DNA from: UBA3071 sp965369635
Lineage (GTDB): Bacteria > Chloroflexota > Anaerolineae > UBA3071
Direction of reading: 5' to 3'
NCBI GenBank assembly: GCA_965369635.1
Contig: CBDURC010000045.1
Coordinates: forward strand, 1-15,811
DNA: 15,811 bases
Position numbers and translations under genes: made by a program. The notes under the pieces are model-generated. The model had not been told where the DNA came from and did not search any database. It saw nothing but the letters and a program-made list of their open reading frames with translations. Shown in pieces: positions 1 to 5,302 of this stretch (position 1 is the stretch's first letter; every line of letters starts with the position of its first letter).

Positions 1-100
1 GTTTTCAGCCCGGTCCGTGGCCCCCCCCCCCCCCGGCGGGGCTCGTCGGCCCCCCCGGCGCGGCCTAGTGGGCCCCGAAACCGCACTCCGCTGCGCTTCG
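1..100. other. Poly-C / GC-rich low-complexity window edge
   Basis: The sequence holds an uninterrupted run of 14 C at 21-34 and another of 7 C at 50-56, joined by G/C-only text. No reading frame or known element is recognisable here. Such runs at an edge commonly mark a contig end or poorly resolved reads, so the stretch may not be faithful genomic sequence. From about 100 to 150 the composition becomes normal, with nothing identifiable until the promoter. Confidence 0.5.
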
Positions 101-149
101 TGCGCGACTACGAACCTGATGCGACATTGTGACATTGCCAGAGCAAGGT

Positions 150-178
150 TTGCTGAACGGCATTACCTGTGGTATGAT
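150..178 (+). promoter_or_regulatory. Sigma-70-like promoter for the yggS operon
   Basis: A -35 box TTGCTG (150-155) and a -10 box TATGAT (173-178) are separated by exactly 17 bp. Transcription would begin near 185, giving a leader of about 220 nt before yggS that contains a palindromic repeat (221-238) and a possible short ORF (306-404). This is called by consensus match only. Confidence 0.55.
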
Positions 179-220
179 TAACGCCTAGATGACAGCAGCC
201 TAATTCGGCTGGTATCTGGT

Positions 221-238
221 CCCGCTTGGGGCGGGGCT
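221..238 (+). repeat. GC palindrome family, copy A (18-bp core)
   Basis: The 18-mer CCCGCTTGGGGCGGGGCT is identical to 11500-11517 on the plus strand and to 15697-15714 on the minus strand. Its halves (CCCGC and GCGGG) pair as a short hairpin. This copy lies in the transcribed leader of the yggS operon, outside any confident gene. Confidence 0.8.
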
Positions 239-305
239 CGCTTGCCAATCCACCGGACGGCTCGACTGGGCGTTCGACCGAGCTCACGCCAAGGGCGCCG
301 AAGTC

Positions 306-404
306 ATGGCTGTCCAGCAGAGGCAAGGGGTGAGAGCCATCATCCGGCAAGCCGGTCTGAGCGCGAACGAATTCTTTGGACTGTTGCAGCAGCTAGAGAA
401 CTGA
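306..404 (+). CDS. Possible short leader ORF, unknown function
   Basis: I do not recognise this ORF. It encodes 32 residues from an ATG at 306 (MAVQQRQGVRAIIRQAGLSA, then NEFFGLLQQLEN) and ends two bases before the yggS start codon, a spacing compatible with translational coupling. The peptide looks helical and its codons favour G/C at the third position as the neighbours do. The open frame continues upstream to a TAA at 201 without an ATG, GTG or TTG start, and the palindromic repeat at 221-238 lies inside that upstream part. It could therefore be the surviving 3' end of a small gene whose front was disrupted. No clear ribosome site was seen, so it may not be translated. Confidence 0.3.
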   Translation: MAVQQRQGVRAIIRQAGLSANEFFGLLQQLEN

Positions 405-406
405 AG

Positions 407-1096
407 ATGACAGCAGAGATCGAAGCTAACCTACAGACGGTGCGGGAACGCATCGCGGCCGCTGCCCTGCGAGTTGGCCGCAACCCAGCAGAGATCACGC
501 TGGTGGCAGTGAGCAAGACTCGGCCGGTCGAAGCTATCCGCGCCGCCTACGAGCTGGGATTGCGGGATTTCGGTGAGAACCGGATTGAGGAAGCGGAGAC
601 CAAGTTCAGCCTCTTGCCCGACGACATCCGCTGGCACATGGTGGGCCACGTGCAGAGCCGCAAGGCGGCGCGGGCCGTCACCCCCTACCTCCTCGTGCAC
701 TCGGTGGACAGGATGAAGCTGGCGCGGCGGCTGGATCGTTTCGCTGGCGAGGCTGAACACACGCTGCCCATTCTGCTGGAGGTCAACGCCTCCGGCGAGG
801 CCAGCAAGTACGGTCTGCACCCGGCCGAGGTCGAACCGGCAGTGGAGGCCATGCGCGGCTTCGAGCACCTGCGCATTCAGGGGCTGATGACCATGGCCCC
901 TATCGTGCCCAACCCAGAGGAGGCACGCCCCATTTTCGTTGCCCTGCGTGAACTGCGGCAGCGGCTGGCGGTCCACTTCCCCGACCTCGATTGGCGTCAC
1001 CTATCCATGGGCATGACCGACGACTTCGAGGTGGCTGTGGAAGAGGGCGCAACCATCGTTCGCATCGGCCGGGCCATCTTCGGAGAGAGACACTGA
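407..1096 (+). CDS. yggS: YggS/PROSC-family pyridoxal-phosphate homeostasis protein
   Basis: This 229-residue protein belongs to the cytosolic YggS/PROSC/YlmE family, which binds pyridoxal 5'-phosphate and buffers vitamin B6 without known enzymatic activity. The PLP lysine is K37 in VAVSKTRP, matching the family's usual position. Further hallmarks are GENRIEEAETK (56-66), WHMVGHVQSRK (76-86), and the C-terminal HLSMGMTDDFEVAV (198-211) followed by VRIGRAIFG (218-226). I chose the ATG at 407 because homology begins there and the length is typical. The frame stays open back to a TTG at 242, but those extra residues look non-coding. It is the first gene of a yggS-yggT-yggU operon (3-bp gap to yggT) and probably uses the promoter at 150-178. 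Confidence 0.95.
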   Translation: MTAEIEANLQTVRERIAAAALRVGRNPAEITLVAVSKTRPVEAIRAAYELGLRDFGENRIEEAETKFSLLPDDIRWHMVGHVQSRKAARAVTPYLLVHSVDRMKLARRLDRFAGEAEHTLPILLEVNASGEASKYGLHPAEVEPAVEAMRGFEHLRIQGLMTMAPIVPNPEEARPIFVALRELRQRLAVHFPDLDWRHLSMGMTDDFEVAVEEGATIVRIGRAIFGERH

Positions 1097-1099
1097 GCT

Positions 1100-1369
1100 A
1101 TGTACACCCTCAGACGCATCATCATCCTGCTGTTCGACGTCTACACCCTGGCCATTCTGTTGCAGGTGCTGGGAAGCTGGCTGCTGGCCGCCCGGGTGCG
1201 GTTCCCGCTTTGGGCCTACAACGTGCTACACGTCCTCGATCGCATCACGGCACCCCTGCTGAACCCCATCCGCCGCGTCATCCCGCCGATAGCGGGGCTG
1301 GACCTGTCGCCCATCGTGGCCCTGGTGCTGTTGCAGATCGTTGAGGGGCTGCTGTTGAGATTTCTGTAG
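1100..1369 (+). CDS. yggT: YggT-family small integral membrane protein
   Basis: An 89-residue protein with one hydrophobic segment near 6-30 and a second near 69-88, joined by the family signature covering 46-72: LDRITAPLLNPIRRVIPP, then IAGLDLSP. YggT proteins (YlmG in Gram-positives and plastids) are small membrane proteins linked to cell division or nucleoid/plastid organisation and osmotic tolerance; the molecular role is unsettled. The usual family has one or two such units, and this is a single-unit form. It starts 3 bp after yggS and its TAG stop overlaps the next start by one base, so the three genes are very likely co-transcribed and translationally coupled. Confidence 0.92.
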   Translation: MYTLRRIIILLFDVYTLAILLQVLGSWLLAARVRFPLWAYNVLHVLDRITAPLLNPIRRVIPPIAGLDLSPIVALVLLQIVEGLLLRFL

Positions 1370-1674
1370 TGGTAGTGAATGTAGGCTGGCTCACTGCTGA
1401 TGAAGATGGCGTCACTCTCACGCTGCGAGTGGTGCCGCGAGCGCGCAAGAGCGAGATCGTCGGCGTGCATGGGGAGGCACTCAAGGTGCGTCTGGCCGCG
1501 CCGCCGGTGGAAGGAGCCGCCAACCGGGCGCTCGTCGCCTTCCTGGCCCGTCGCCTCGGCGTGCGCAAGCAGCAGGTGAGCATCACAGGCGGCAAGCGCA
1601 GCCGGCAGAAGCGTGTGCACGTCGCCGGTCTCACAGCGGATGAGGCGCTGGAGCGGCTGTCTGCATCCAGTTGA
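1369..1674 (+). CDS. yggU: YggU/DUF167 family protein
   Basis: A 101-residue DUF167 protein. Recognisable features are LRVVPRARKSEIVG (about 19-32), the signature RLAAPPVEGAANRALVAFLA (42-61) and the closing VSITGGKRSRQKRVHV (about 70-85). The family folds as a small alpha/beta domain of unknown function and is often encoded next to yggT. The likely start is the GTG at 1369, whose G is the last base of the yggT stop (taGtg); a second in-frame GTG at 1375 is possible. TTGACA at 1671-1676 overlaps the stop codon but has no convincing -10 partner. Confidence 0.9.
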   Translation: MVVNVGWLTADEDGVTLTLRVVPRARKSEIVGVHGEALKVRLAAPPVEGAANRALVAFLARRLGVRKQQVSITGGKRSRQKRVHVAGLTADEALERLSASS

Positions 1675-1680
1675 CAGCGA

Positions 1681-1739
1681 CTATGGAAAGCCTCCCTACG
1701 ACATCCTGCTCGCGCCGGATTTGCAGTCCGGCACCATAG
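1681..1739. repeat. Nested hairpin in the yggU-lipoprotein gap
   Basis: An inner perfect 6-bp stem GCCGGA/TCCGGC (1714-1719 and 1727-1732) with loop TTTGCAG sits inside an outer 6-bp pair CTATGG/CCATAG (1681-1686 and 1734-1739). No T-run follows, so a classical intrinsic terminator is not supported. It may be a REP-like element or an RNA-stabilising hairpin at the end of the yggSTU transcript. Confidence 0.45.
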
Positions 1740-1743
1740 CAGC

Positions 1744-1791
1744 CTCTGTGCCTCCGTGGCGAGTCTGGCGGTTCTTTCAGCAGAATCCTTG
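1744..1791 (+). repeat. Dispersed repeat CTCTGTGCCTC, copy 1
   Basis: The sequence starting CTCTGTGCCTCCGTGGCGAG and ending CAGCAGAATCCTTG matches, in reverse orientation, 9032-9094. The CTCTGTG...TCTGGCG part is nearly identical (one mismatch over about 27 bp), and the far end (caaggattctg in reverse) is also shared. The second copy carries about 16 extra bases between the two conserved parts. It ends immediately before the lipoprotein's ribosome site. Confidence 0.7.
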
Positions 1792-1794
1792 CAC

Positions 1795-1805
1795 AGGAGG
1801 TGATC
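1795..1805 (+). promoter_or_regulatory. Extended Shine-Dalgarno of the lipoprotein gene
   Basis: AGGAGGTGATC matches the complement of the 16S rRNA 3' end over 11 bases, well beyond the usual 4-6. It ends 4 bases before the ATG at 1810 (about 9 bases from AGGAGG). It fixes the start and predicts strong initiation. Confidence 0.75.
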
Positions 1806-1809
1806 GGCC

Positions 1810-2598
1810 ATGAAGAACTACACAGCGTGCGCTCGCGGGCTGTTGGCCTTCAGTCTGGCCATCCTGGTGGCGACGGGCTGCGTGCCGCCTTCAGCCCCTG
1901 TCCCTGTGGAGGAACCGGAGCTGCCCAATGAGACTACTCCTGTCCCCTCGCCTACGGTAGCCACTGCCCCGACGACCATGCCCCCTACCGAGCGCGTACC
2001 CGCCGTGGAGAGACCAGATACAGGTGATCGTGTCATCCCCTTGCCCTTCGAATCACCCACAGAGATGGCGGTGGACGACCTGGCCAGCCGACTGGGAGTG
2101 GACAGCGGCGACGTTGTGGTCATGGACATCAAGGAACTGGAGATGCCCGCCGCTGACCTGGGCTGTCCGGGCGCTGCAAGCGGTGAAGCAAAGGAAACCC
2201 CTGGCGGGATGGTGACGGGGCAAGAGATCGTCCTGGCTGTGGGCAGCAGCGAATACGTCTACCGGGCCCACGGATGGCAGGTGGTGGCCTGTCGGCCCCC
2301 GGCAGAGTTACCGCCCCTGCCAAAAGCGCCGCCTCCGGGTCAGGTCGGAGCCCCCACCGAGACTGCGCGGCAGGATCTGAGCAAACGACTGGGGATGAGC
2401 CTTGAGGAGATCGAAGTGCAGTCGGTGAAGGCGGTGGAGTGGCCCGATGCCAGCCTGGGCTGCCCGCAGCCGGGAATGATGTACGCCCAGGTGATCACGC
2501 CGGGCTACCGCATCCTGCTCAAGGCTGGCGACGAGACCTACGAGTATCACAGCGACCAGAAGCGTGCCATCCTCTGCCAGCCAGAGCCCATCGAATGA
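1810..2598 (+). CDS. Lipoprotein with two copies of a Cys-paired WPDxSLGCP domain
   Basis: A 262-residue predicted exported lipoprotein. The basic start, hydrophobic core and lipobox VATGC place the lipidated cysteine at C24. A Pro/Thr/Glu-rich linker (25-80) is followed by two related units of about 75 residues, 86-162 and 184-257, joined by a Pro-rich spacer. Each has a helix-like xxLxxRLG start, a LGCP motif (C119, C218), a YxYxxx strand and a terminal cysteine (C161, C256), suggesting one disulphide per unit. The second unit keeps WPDASLGCPQPGMMYAQVIT; the first is diverged (EMPAADLGCP) with a longer loop. I know this motif only as an unnamed domain seen in secreted proteins and cannot assign a function. 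It probably acts outside the membrane. An unusually strong ribosome site precedes it. Confidence 0.85.
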   Translation: MKNYTACARGLLAFSLAILVATGCVPPSAPVPVEEPELPNETTPVPSPTVATAPTTMPPTERVPAVERPDTGDRVIPLPFESPTEMAVDDLASRLGVDSGDVVVMDIKELEMPAADLGCPGAASGEAKETPGGMVTGQEIVLAVGSSEYVYRAHGWQVVACRPPAELPPLPKAPPPGQVGAPTETARQDLSKRLGMSLEEIEVQSVKAVEWPDASLGCPQPGMMYAQVITPGYRILLKAGDETYEYHSDQKRAILCQPEPIE

Positions 2599-2618
2599 AC
2601 TCGATGTCTGACACCAGA

Positions 2619-2636
2619 AACCTGCTGAAGCAGGTT
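2619..2636. terminator. Hairpin between convergent genes
   Basis: A perfect 7-bp stem AACCTGC/GCAGGTT with a TGAA loop lies between the lipoprotein and the convergent peptidase gene. There is no T-tract on either side. It could stop or protect transcripts from both directions, but the terminator call is weak. Confidence 0.35.
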
Positions 2637-2687
2637 GGAGTGGCGTTGGCAACATGTTTCAACCTCTCCGCTGACGACCTTACCCCC

Positions 2688-4424
2688 TCAACGTAGGATC
2701 AACGGCAGGTAGCGCAGGTGCCTTCTCGGCGTGGCTGTCGGTGTTAGCGTGGCGGTCGCCGCCGGTGTAGGCGTGTCAGTGGGTGTGGGCGTGTCAGTTG
2801 GCGTGGGCGTAGCGGTCGGCGTGGCGGTGGGGCTGAGCACGGAGAGAAGCACGCTGCGGGTCTGGCTGCCAAAGGTGGCGGTGACGATCACGCTGCTGCC
2901 AACCGCGCCGCCCTCGAAGTCCAGCGTCGCTGTCGCCAGACCGCCCAGCGTCAGGCCCAGCGTCGGCGAGATGACGCCCCCGTCGCTGGTGAAAGCGATG
3001 GCCGCGCCGCCGCCTGCCGGCCGTCCATCTCCATCTCCATCGGCCAGCATGGCGGTGATCTGCGCCTGCCCACCGCCCGGCGGCAGCCAGTCCGGTTCGA
3101 CCGAGAGAGTCAGGCTCAACTCTGCCGCGGCGGCTTCGACGGCCCGGCGGGCGTTGATCCGCCCCCATCCCAGCTCCTCATCCCAGCCGGGGGATGTGGC
3201 ACCGTTCACGTCGTCGGCGCTCTGCCCTAGCAGCCACTCCACCTCGTCCGGTGTGAGCCAGGGTTGCAGGGAGAGCAGCAGGGCCGCCAGCCCGGACACG
3301 TGCGGCGTAGCCACGGACGTGCCAGCTTGCTGGAAGTAGAATCCCGCCGCCGAAGCACTGTAAATGCCAACCCCCGGCGCGGCCAAGTCTACCTCGGGAC
3401 CTCGATTGGAAGCGTACCAACGATTGTCGGTCTGGTCGGTGGCAGCCACGGCGATGACGTGCTCACAGGCCGCAGGGTAGAGCACTGGCTGGCCCTGGTA
3501 TCCCTTGTTGCCCGCAGCGGCGGCGAGCAGCGCCCCCCGCTCGTGGGCGTAGTCCACTGCCTCCTGGAGAGTCTGGGAAGCGGGCGTTCCCCCCAGGCTG
3601 AGGTTGATCACCGTGGCTCCCTGGTCGGCTGCGTATTCGATGCCAGCGGCGATGTCCGAGTAGAACCCTATGAGATTATCGTACAGCACGCGCACCGGCA
3701 TCAATTGCGCGCCCCAGGACAGGCCGGAGATGCCCACGCCGTTGTCTGTGGCGGCAGCAGCGATGCCCGCCACATGGCTGCCGTGTCCAGCAGGGTCCTG
3801 CACAGTGCCATCTTTTCGAGGATCGCCATTCCGGTCGACGTAGAAGTGACAGCCATGCACGTCGTCCACACAGCCATTGCCGTCGTCGTCCAGGCCATTG
3901 TCAGGGATCTCGCCCTCGTTGACCCACAGTTTGGCAGCCAAGTCGGGATGGTCGAGGTCAATGCCGCTGTCCAGCACGGCGATGACCTGTTCCGTATCGC
4001 CGACCGTCAGATCCCAGGCTGCGGGAGCCTCGATCACCGGCAGTGCCCATTGCTTATACCACTCCGGATCGTTGGGCGTTCGCGCCGCGTGGGCCACGTG
4101 GTCAAGCTCGGCGTACTCCACCGCGGGATGCCGGCTCAGCGCTGCCGCTACCGCCGCTTCCCGACCCACAGCCACGGCCAGCACCTGCACGCCCAGCCCC
4201 GCAAGCTCCCGCACCGGCTGCGCGTCCAGCGTTGCCAGCACTCTGCGTTGAGCAAGGCGACCGGCGCCAGGGCGGAATCTGACCAACACCGCTCCAGGGC
4301 GATAGGCAGCCACCTCCGGCGGCAATGGCGCGGTTGGCAGCGTGGCCGCACCTCCCTGCCCCACCAGTGCCAGCAGCAAGATCACGGTGCAGCAAGCGCC
4401 AGCAAGCCTGTTCGCTATCCGCAT
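2688..4424 (-). CDS. Secreted subtilisin-like serine peptidase (S8 family) with Thr-Pro linker
   Basis: A 578-residue secreted peptidase. Layout: signal peptide (1-27), propeptide-like region (about 38-112), catalytic S8 domain (about 120-432), an Ig-like beta domain (about 435-530), a Thr-Pro linker (532-566) and a terminal RRHLRYLPLILR. The triad is visible as D152 in AVLDSGIDLDHPDL, H214 in GHGSHVAG and S370 in GTSVATPHVSG, with oxyanion N306 in AAAAGN, so it should be active. The acidic DNGLDDDGNGCVDD (175-188) and DGDGDG (462-467) suggest calcium sites. The start at 4424 was chosen because a good signal peptide begins there behind a GAGGGGG ribosome site; the frame remains open further upstream without homology. 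It is transcribed from its own promoter (4469-4497), divergent from the phosphatase gene. Substrate unknown. Confidence 0.93.
   Translation of the reverse strand: MRIANRLAGACCTVILLLALVGQGGAATLPTAPLPPEVAAYRPGAVLVRFRPGAGRLAQRRVLATLDAQPVRELAGLGVQVLAVAVGREAAVAAALSRHPAVEYAELDHVAHAARTPNDPEWYKQWALPVIEAPAAWDLTVGDTEQVIAVLDSGIDLDHPDLAAKLWVNEGEIPDNGLDDDGNGCVDDVHGCHFYVDRNGDPRKDGTVQDPAGHGSHVAGIAAAATDNGVGISGLSWGAQLMPVRVLYDNLIGFYSDIAAGIEYAADQGATVINLSLGGTPASQTLQEAVDYAHERGALLAAAAGNKGYQGQPVLYPAACEHVIAVAATDQTDNRWYASNRGPEVDLAAPGVGIYSASAAGFYFQQAGTSVATPHVSGLAALLLSLQPWLTPDEVEWLLGQSADDVNGATSPGWDEELGWGRINARRAVEAAAAELSLTLSVEPDWLPPGGGQAQITAMLADGDGDGRPAGGGAAIAFTSDGGVISPTLGLTLGGLATATLDFEGGAVGSSVIVTATFGSQTRSVLLSVLSPTATPTATPTPTDTPTPTDTPTPAATATLTPTATPRRHLRYLPLILR
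2770..2823. repeat. 18-bp tandem repeat encoding the Thr-Pro linker
   Basis: Three consecutive 18-bp units (2770-2787, 2788-2805, 2806-2823), the first GGCGTGTCAGTGGGTGTG, encode on the minus strand repeats of the type TPTPTD. Looser copies continue on both sides. Units are multiples of three, so slippage would change linker length without breaking the peptidase frame. Confidence 0.75.
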
Positions 4425-4468
4425 GGCAAACGACGCCCCCTCAGCATTCGATGTCCAACACGGCGAGC

Positions 4469-4497
4469 ATTGTATCATCGCCGACCGAAAGCGGCAA
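4469..4497 (-). promoter_or_regulatory. Sigma-70-like promoter for the S8 peptidase
   Basis: Read on the minus strand: -35 TTGCCG (4497-4492), 17-bp spacer, -10 TACAAT (4474-4469). Transcription would start near 4462, about 38 nt before the peptidase ATG. Confidence 0.6.
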
Positions 4498-4505
4498 GTT
4501 GCTGG

Positions 4506-4534
4506 TTGACATCTCAGGCCAGAGAGGGTAGAAT
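4506..4534 (+). promoter_or_regulatory. Strong sigma-70-like promoter for the protein phosphatase gene
   Basis: A perfect -35 TTGACA (4506-4511), a 17-bp spacer and -10 TAGAAT (4529-4534). Transcription would start near 4541, about 27 nt before the first phosphatase ATG. Its -35 box is 8 bp from the -35 box of the divergent peptidase promoter. Confidence 0.7.
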
Positions 4535-4560
4535 GGAGCAACTTTCCCTTGATTCACCAG

Positions 4561-4603
4561 GACGCGGATGAACACGGACGAACGAAGAAGCATGAACACA
4601 GAC
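4561..4603 (+). repeat. GCGGATGAACACGGACGAA-type repeat at the phosphatase start
   Basis: The text GACGCGGATGAACACGGACG, followed by a looser second unit ATGAACACAGAC, has the look of short degenerate repeats (gatgaacac / acggac) found in gaps of many environmental bacterial genomes. It supplies both candidate start codons of the phosphatase (4568 and 4592) and its first dozen or so codons. Only this copy is seen in the window, so the repeat nature rests on internal similarity and recollection of similar elements. Confidence 0.4.
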
Positions 4604-5107
4604 AATGCCACGTCAAGCAGCGCCGCCCGGCAGCTCAAGCGCATCCTCATCGTCTGCACAGGCAACATCTGCCGCTCGCCGATGGCGACCGGGCTGCTGC
4701 GCCAACGGCTGGCCGAGGATGGGCTGGATGACGACGTGATGGTGTATTCGGTCGGCACATGGGGGCTAGATGGCGAGCCAGCTAGCGAGCACGCTGTGCA
4801 CGTTATGGCCGAGCGAGGGGTGGACATCAGCGATCACCGGGCCCGCACGTTGCAGCGGCATGACGTCGAGTCCGCCGACCTGATCCTGACGATGGAAGAA
4901 CGTCACCGCCGCTCGATATTCTACGCTCAACCGGGGATGCTACGGAAGGTATTCTTGTTCAGCGAGATGGCGGGAGAGCACAGCGACGTGGAGGACCCCT
5001 ATGGCCTCCCCATCGAGGAGTATCGCCGCTGCGCCGACGAGTTGGAGCGCCTTTTCTCTCAGGGCTATGACCAGATGCTGCAACGGCTAGACGTTCCGGC
5101 GGCGTAG
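4568..5107 (+). CDS. Low-molecular-weight protein tyrosine phosphatase
   Basis: A 179-residue cytosolic phosphatase of the LMW-PTP/arsenate reductase-like superfamily. The phosphate-binding loop is VCTGNICRSPMA, with nucleophile C30 and R36 (CX5R), and the general acid lies in the DPYG motif (D143, P144), the usual pair for LMW-PTPs, so activity on phosphotyrosine proteins is likely. The first 20 or so residues (MNTDERRSMNTDNATSSSAA) are not part of the domain and derive from a repeat-like DNA segment. The start could equally be the ATG at 4592, which follows GAAGAAG; 4568 follows CAGGA. It has its own strong promoter at 4506-4534. No tyrosine kinase or polysaccharide gene is nearby, so the partner is unknown. 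An arsenate reductase role is less likely given the DPYG motif. Confidence 0.92.
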   Translation: MNTDERRSMNTDNATSSSAARQLKRILIVCTGNICRSPMATGLLRQRLAEDGLDDDVMVYSVGTWGLDGEPASEHAVHVMAERGVDISDHRARTLQRHDVESADLILTMEERHRRSIFYAQPGMLRKVFLFSEMAGEHSDVEDPYGLPIEEYRRCADELERLFSQGYDQMLQRLDVPAA

Positions 5108-5131
5108 CTTTCTGGCTCGTGGACAGGGCAT

Positions 5132-5160
5132 TTGTCAACCTCTGCCAGCGGTGGTACAAT
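5132..5160 (+). promoter_or_regulatory. Sigma-70-like promoter for the phosphofructokinase-xdhC unit
   Basis: -35 TTGTCA (5132-5137), 17-bp spacer, -10 TACAAT (5155-5160). A start near 5167 leaves an untranslated leader of about 136 nt containing a stem-loop at its very front. Confidence 0.6.
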
Positions 5161-5167
5161 GGCACTG

Positions 5168-5202
5168 TGTGAAGCCTACGGAGGCACTGGTTGAGCTTCA
5201 CA
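5168..5202 (+). promoter_or_regulatory. 5'-leader stem-loop before phosphofructokinase
   Basis: TGTGAAGC (5168-5175) and GCTTCACA (5195-5202) form a perfect 8-bp stem with a 19-nt loop containing CGGAGG. It would sit at the extreme 5' end of the mRNA from the 5132-5160 promoter. It resembles an mRNA-stabilising 5' hairpin; no known riboswitch was recognised, and the rest of the leader is pyrimidine-rich. Confidence 0.4.
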
Positions 5203-5302
5203 AGGTTCAGGTTGCCCCTCCCTGCATCTTTCATGACTCTTGCTTCCCTCATGCTGCTTGACAGGCGCAATCATAATCTGCATTCTGAATGGAGGTATCA
5301 CA

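Noticed and set aside
1671..1699. TTGACA at the yggU stop as promoter for the lipoprotein gene
   Set aside because: At 16-18 bp spacing the -10 positions read CCCTAC or similar, too far from consensus.
2595..2696. 33-codon ORF overlapping the lipoprotein stop (ATGA)
   Set aside because: Overlap suggests coupling, but it covers a hairpin and the tail of the convergent peptidase gene, and nothing supports it as a protein.
3264..4571. 435-codon plus-strand open frame opposite the peptidase gene
   Set aside because: It is antisense to a fully recognisable S8 peptidase with an intact triad; its translation has no family features and reflects GC-rich codon bias.
5258..5286. TTGACA at 5258 as a second promoter for phosphofructokinase
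   Set aside because: The -10 position at 17 bp is CATTCT and the start would fall on the ribosome site; the promoter at 5132-5160 is better.
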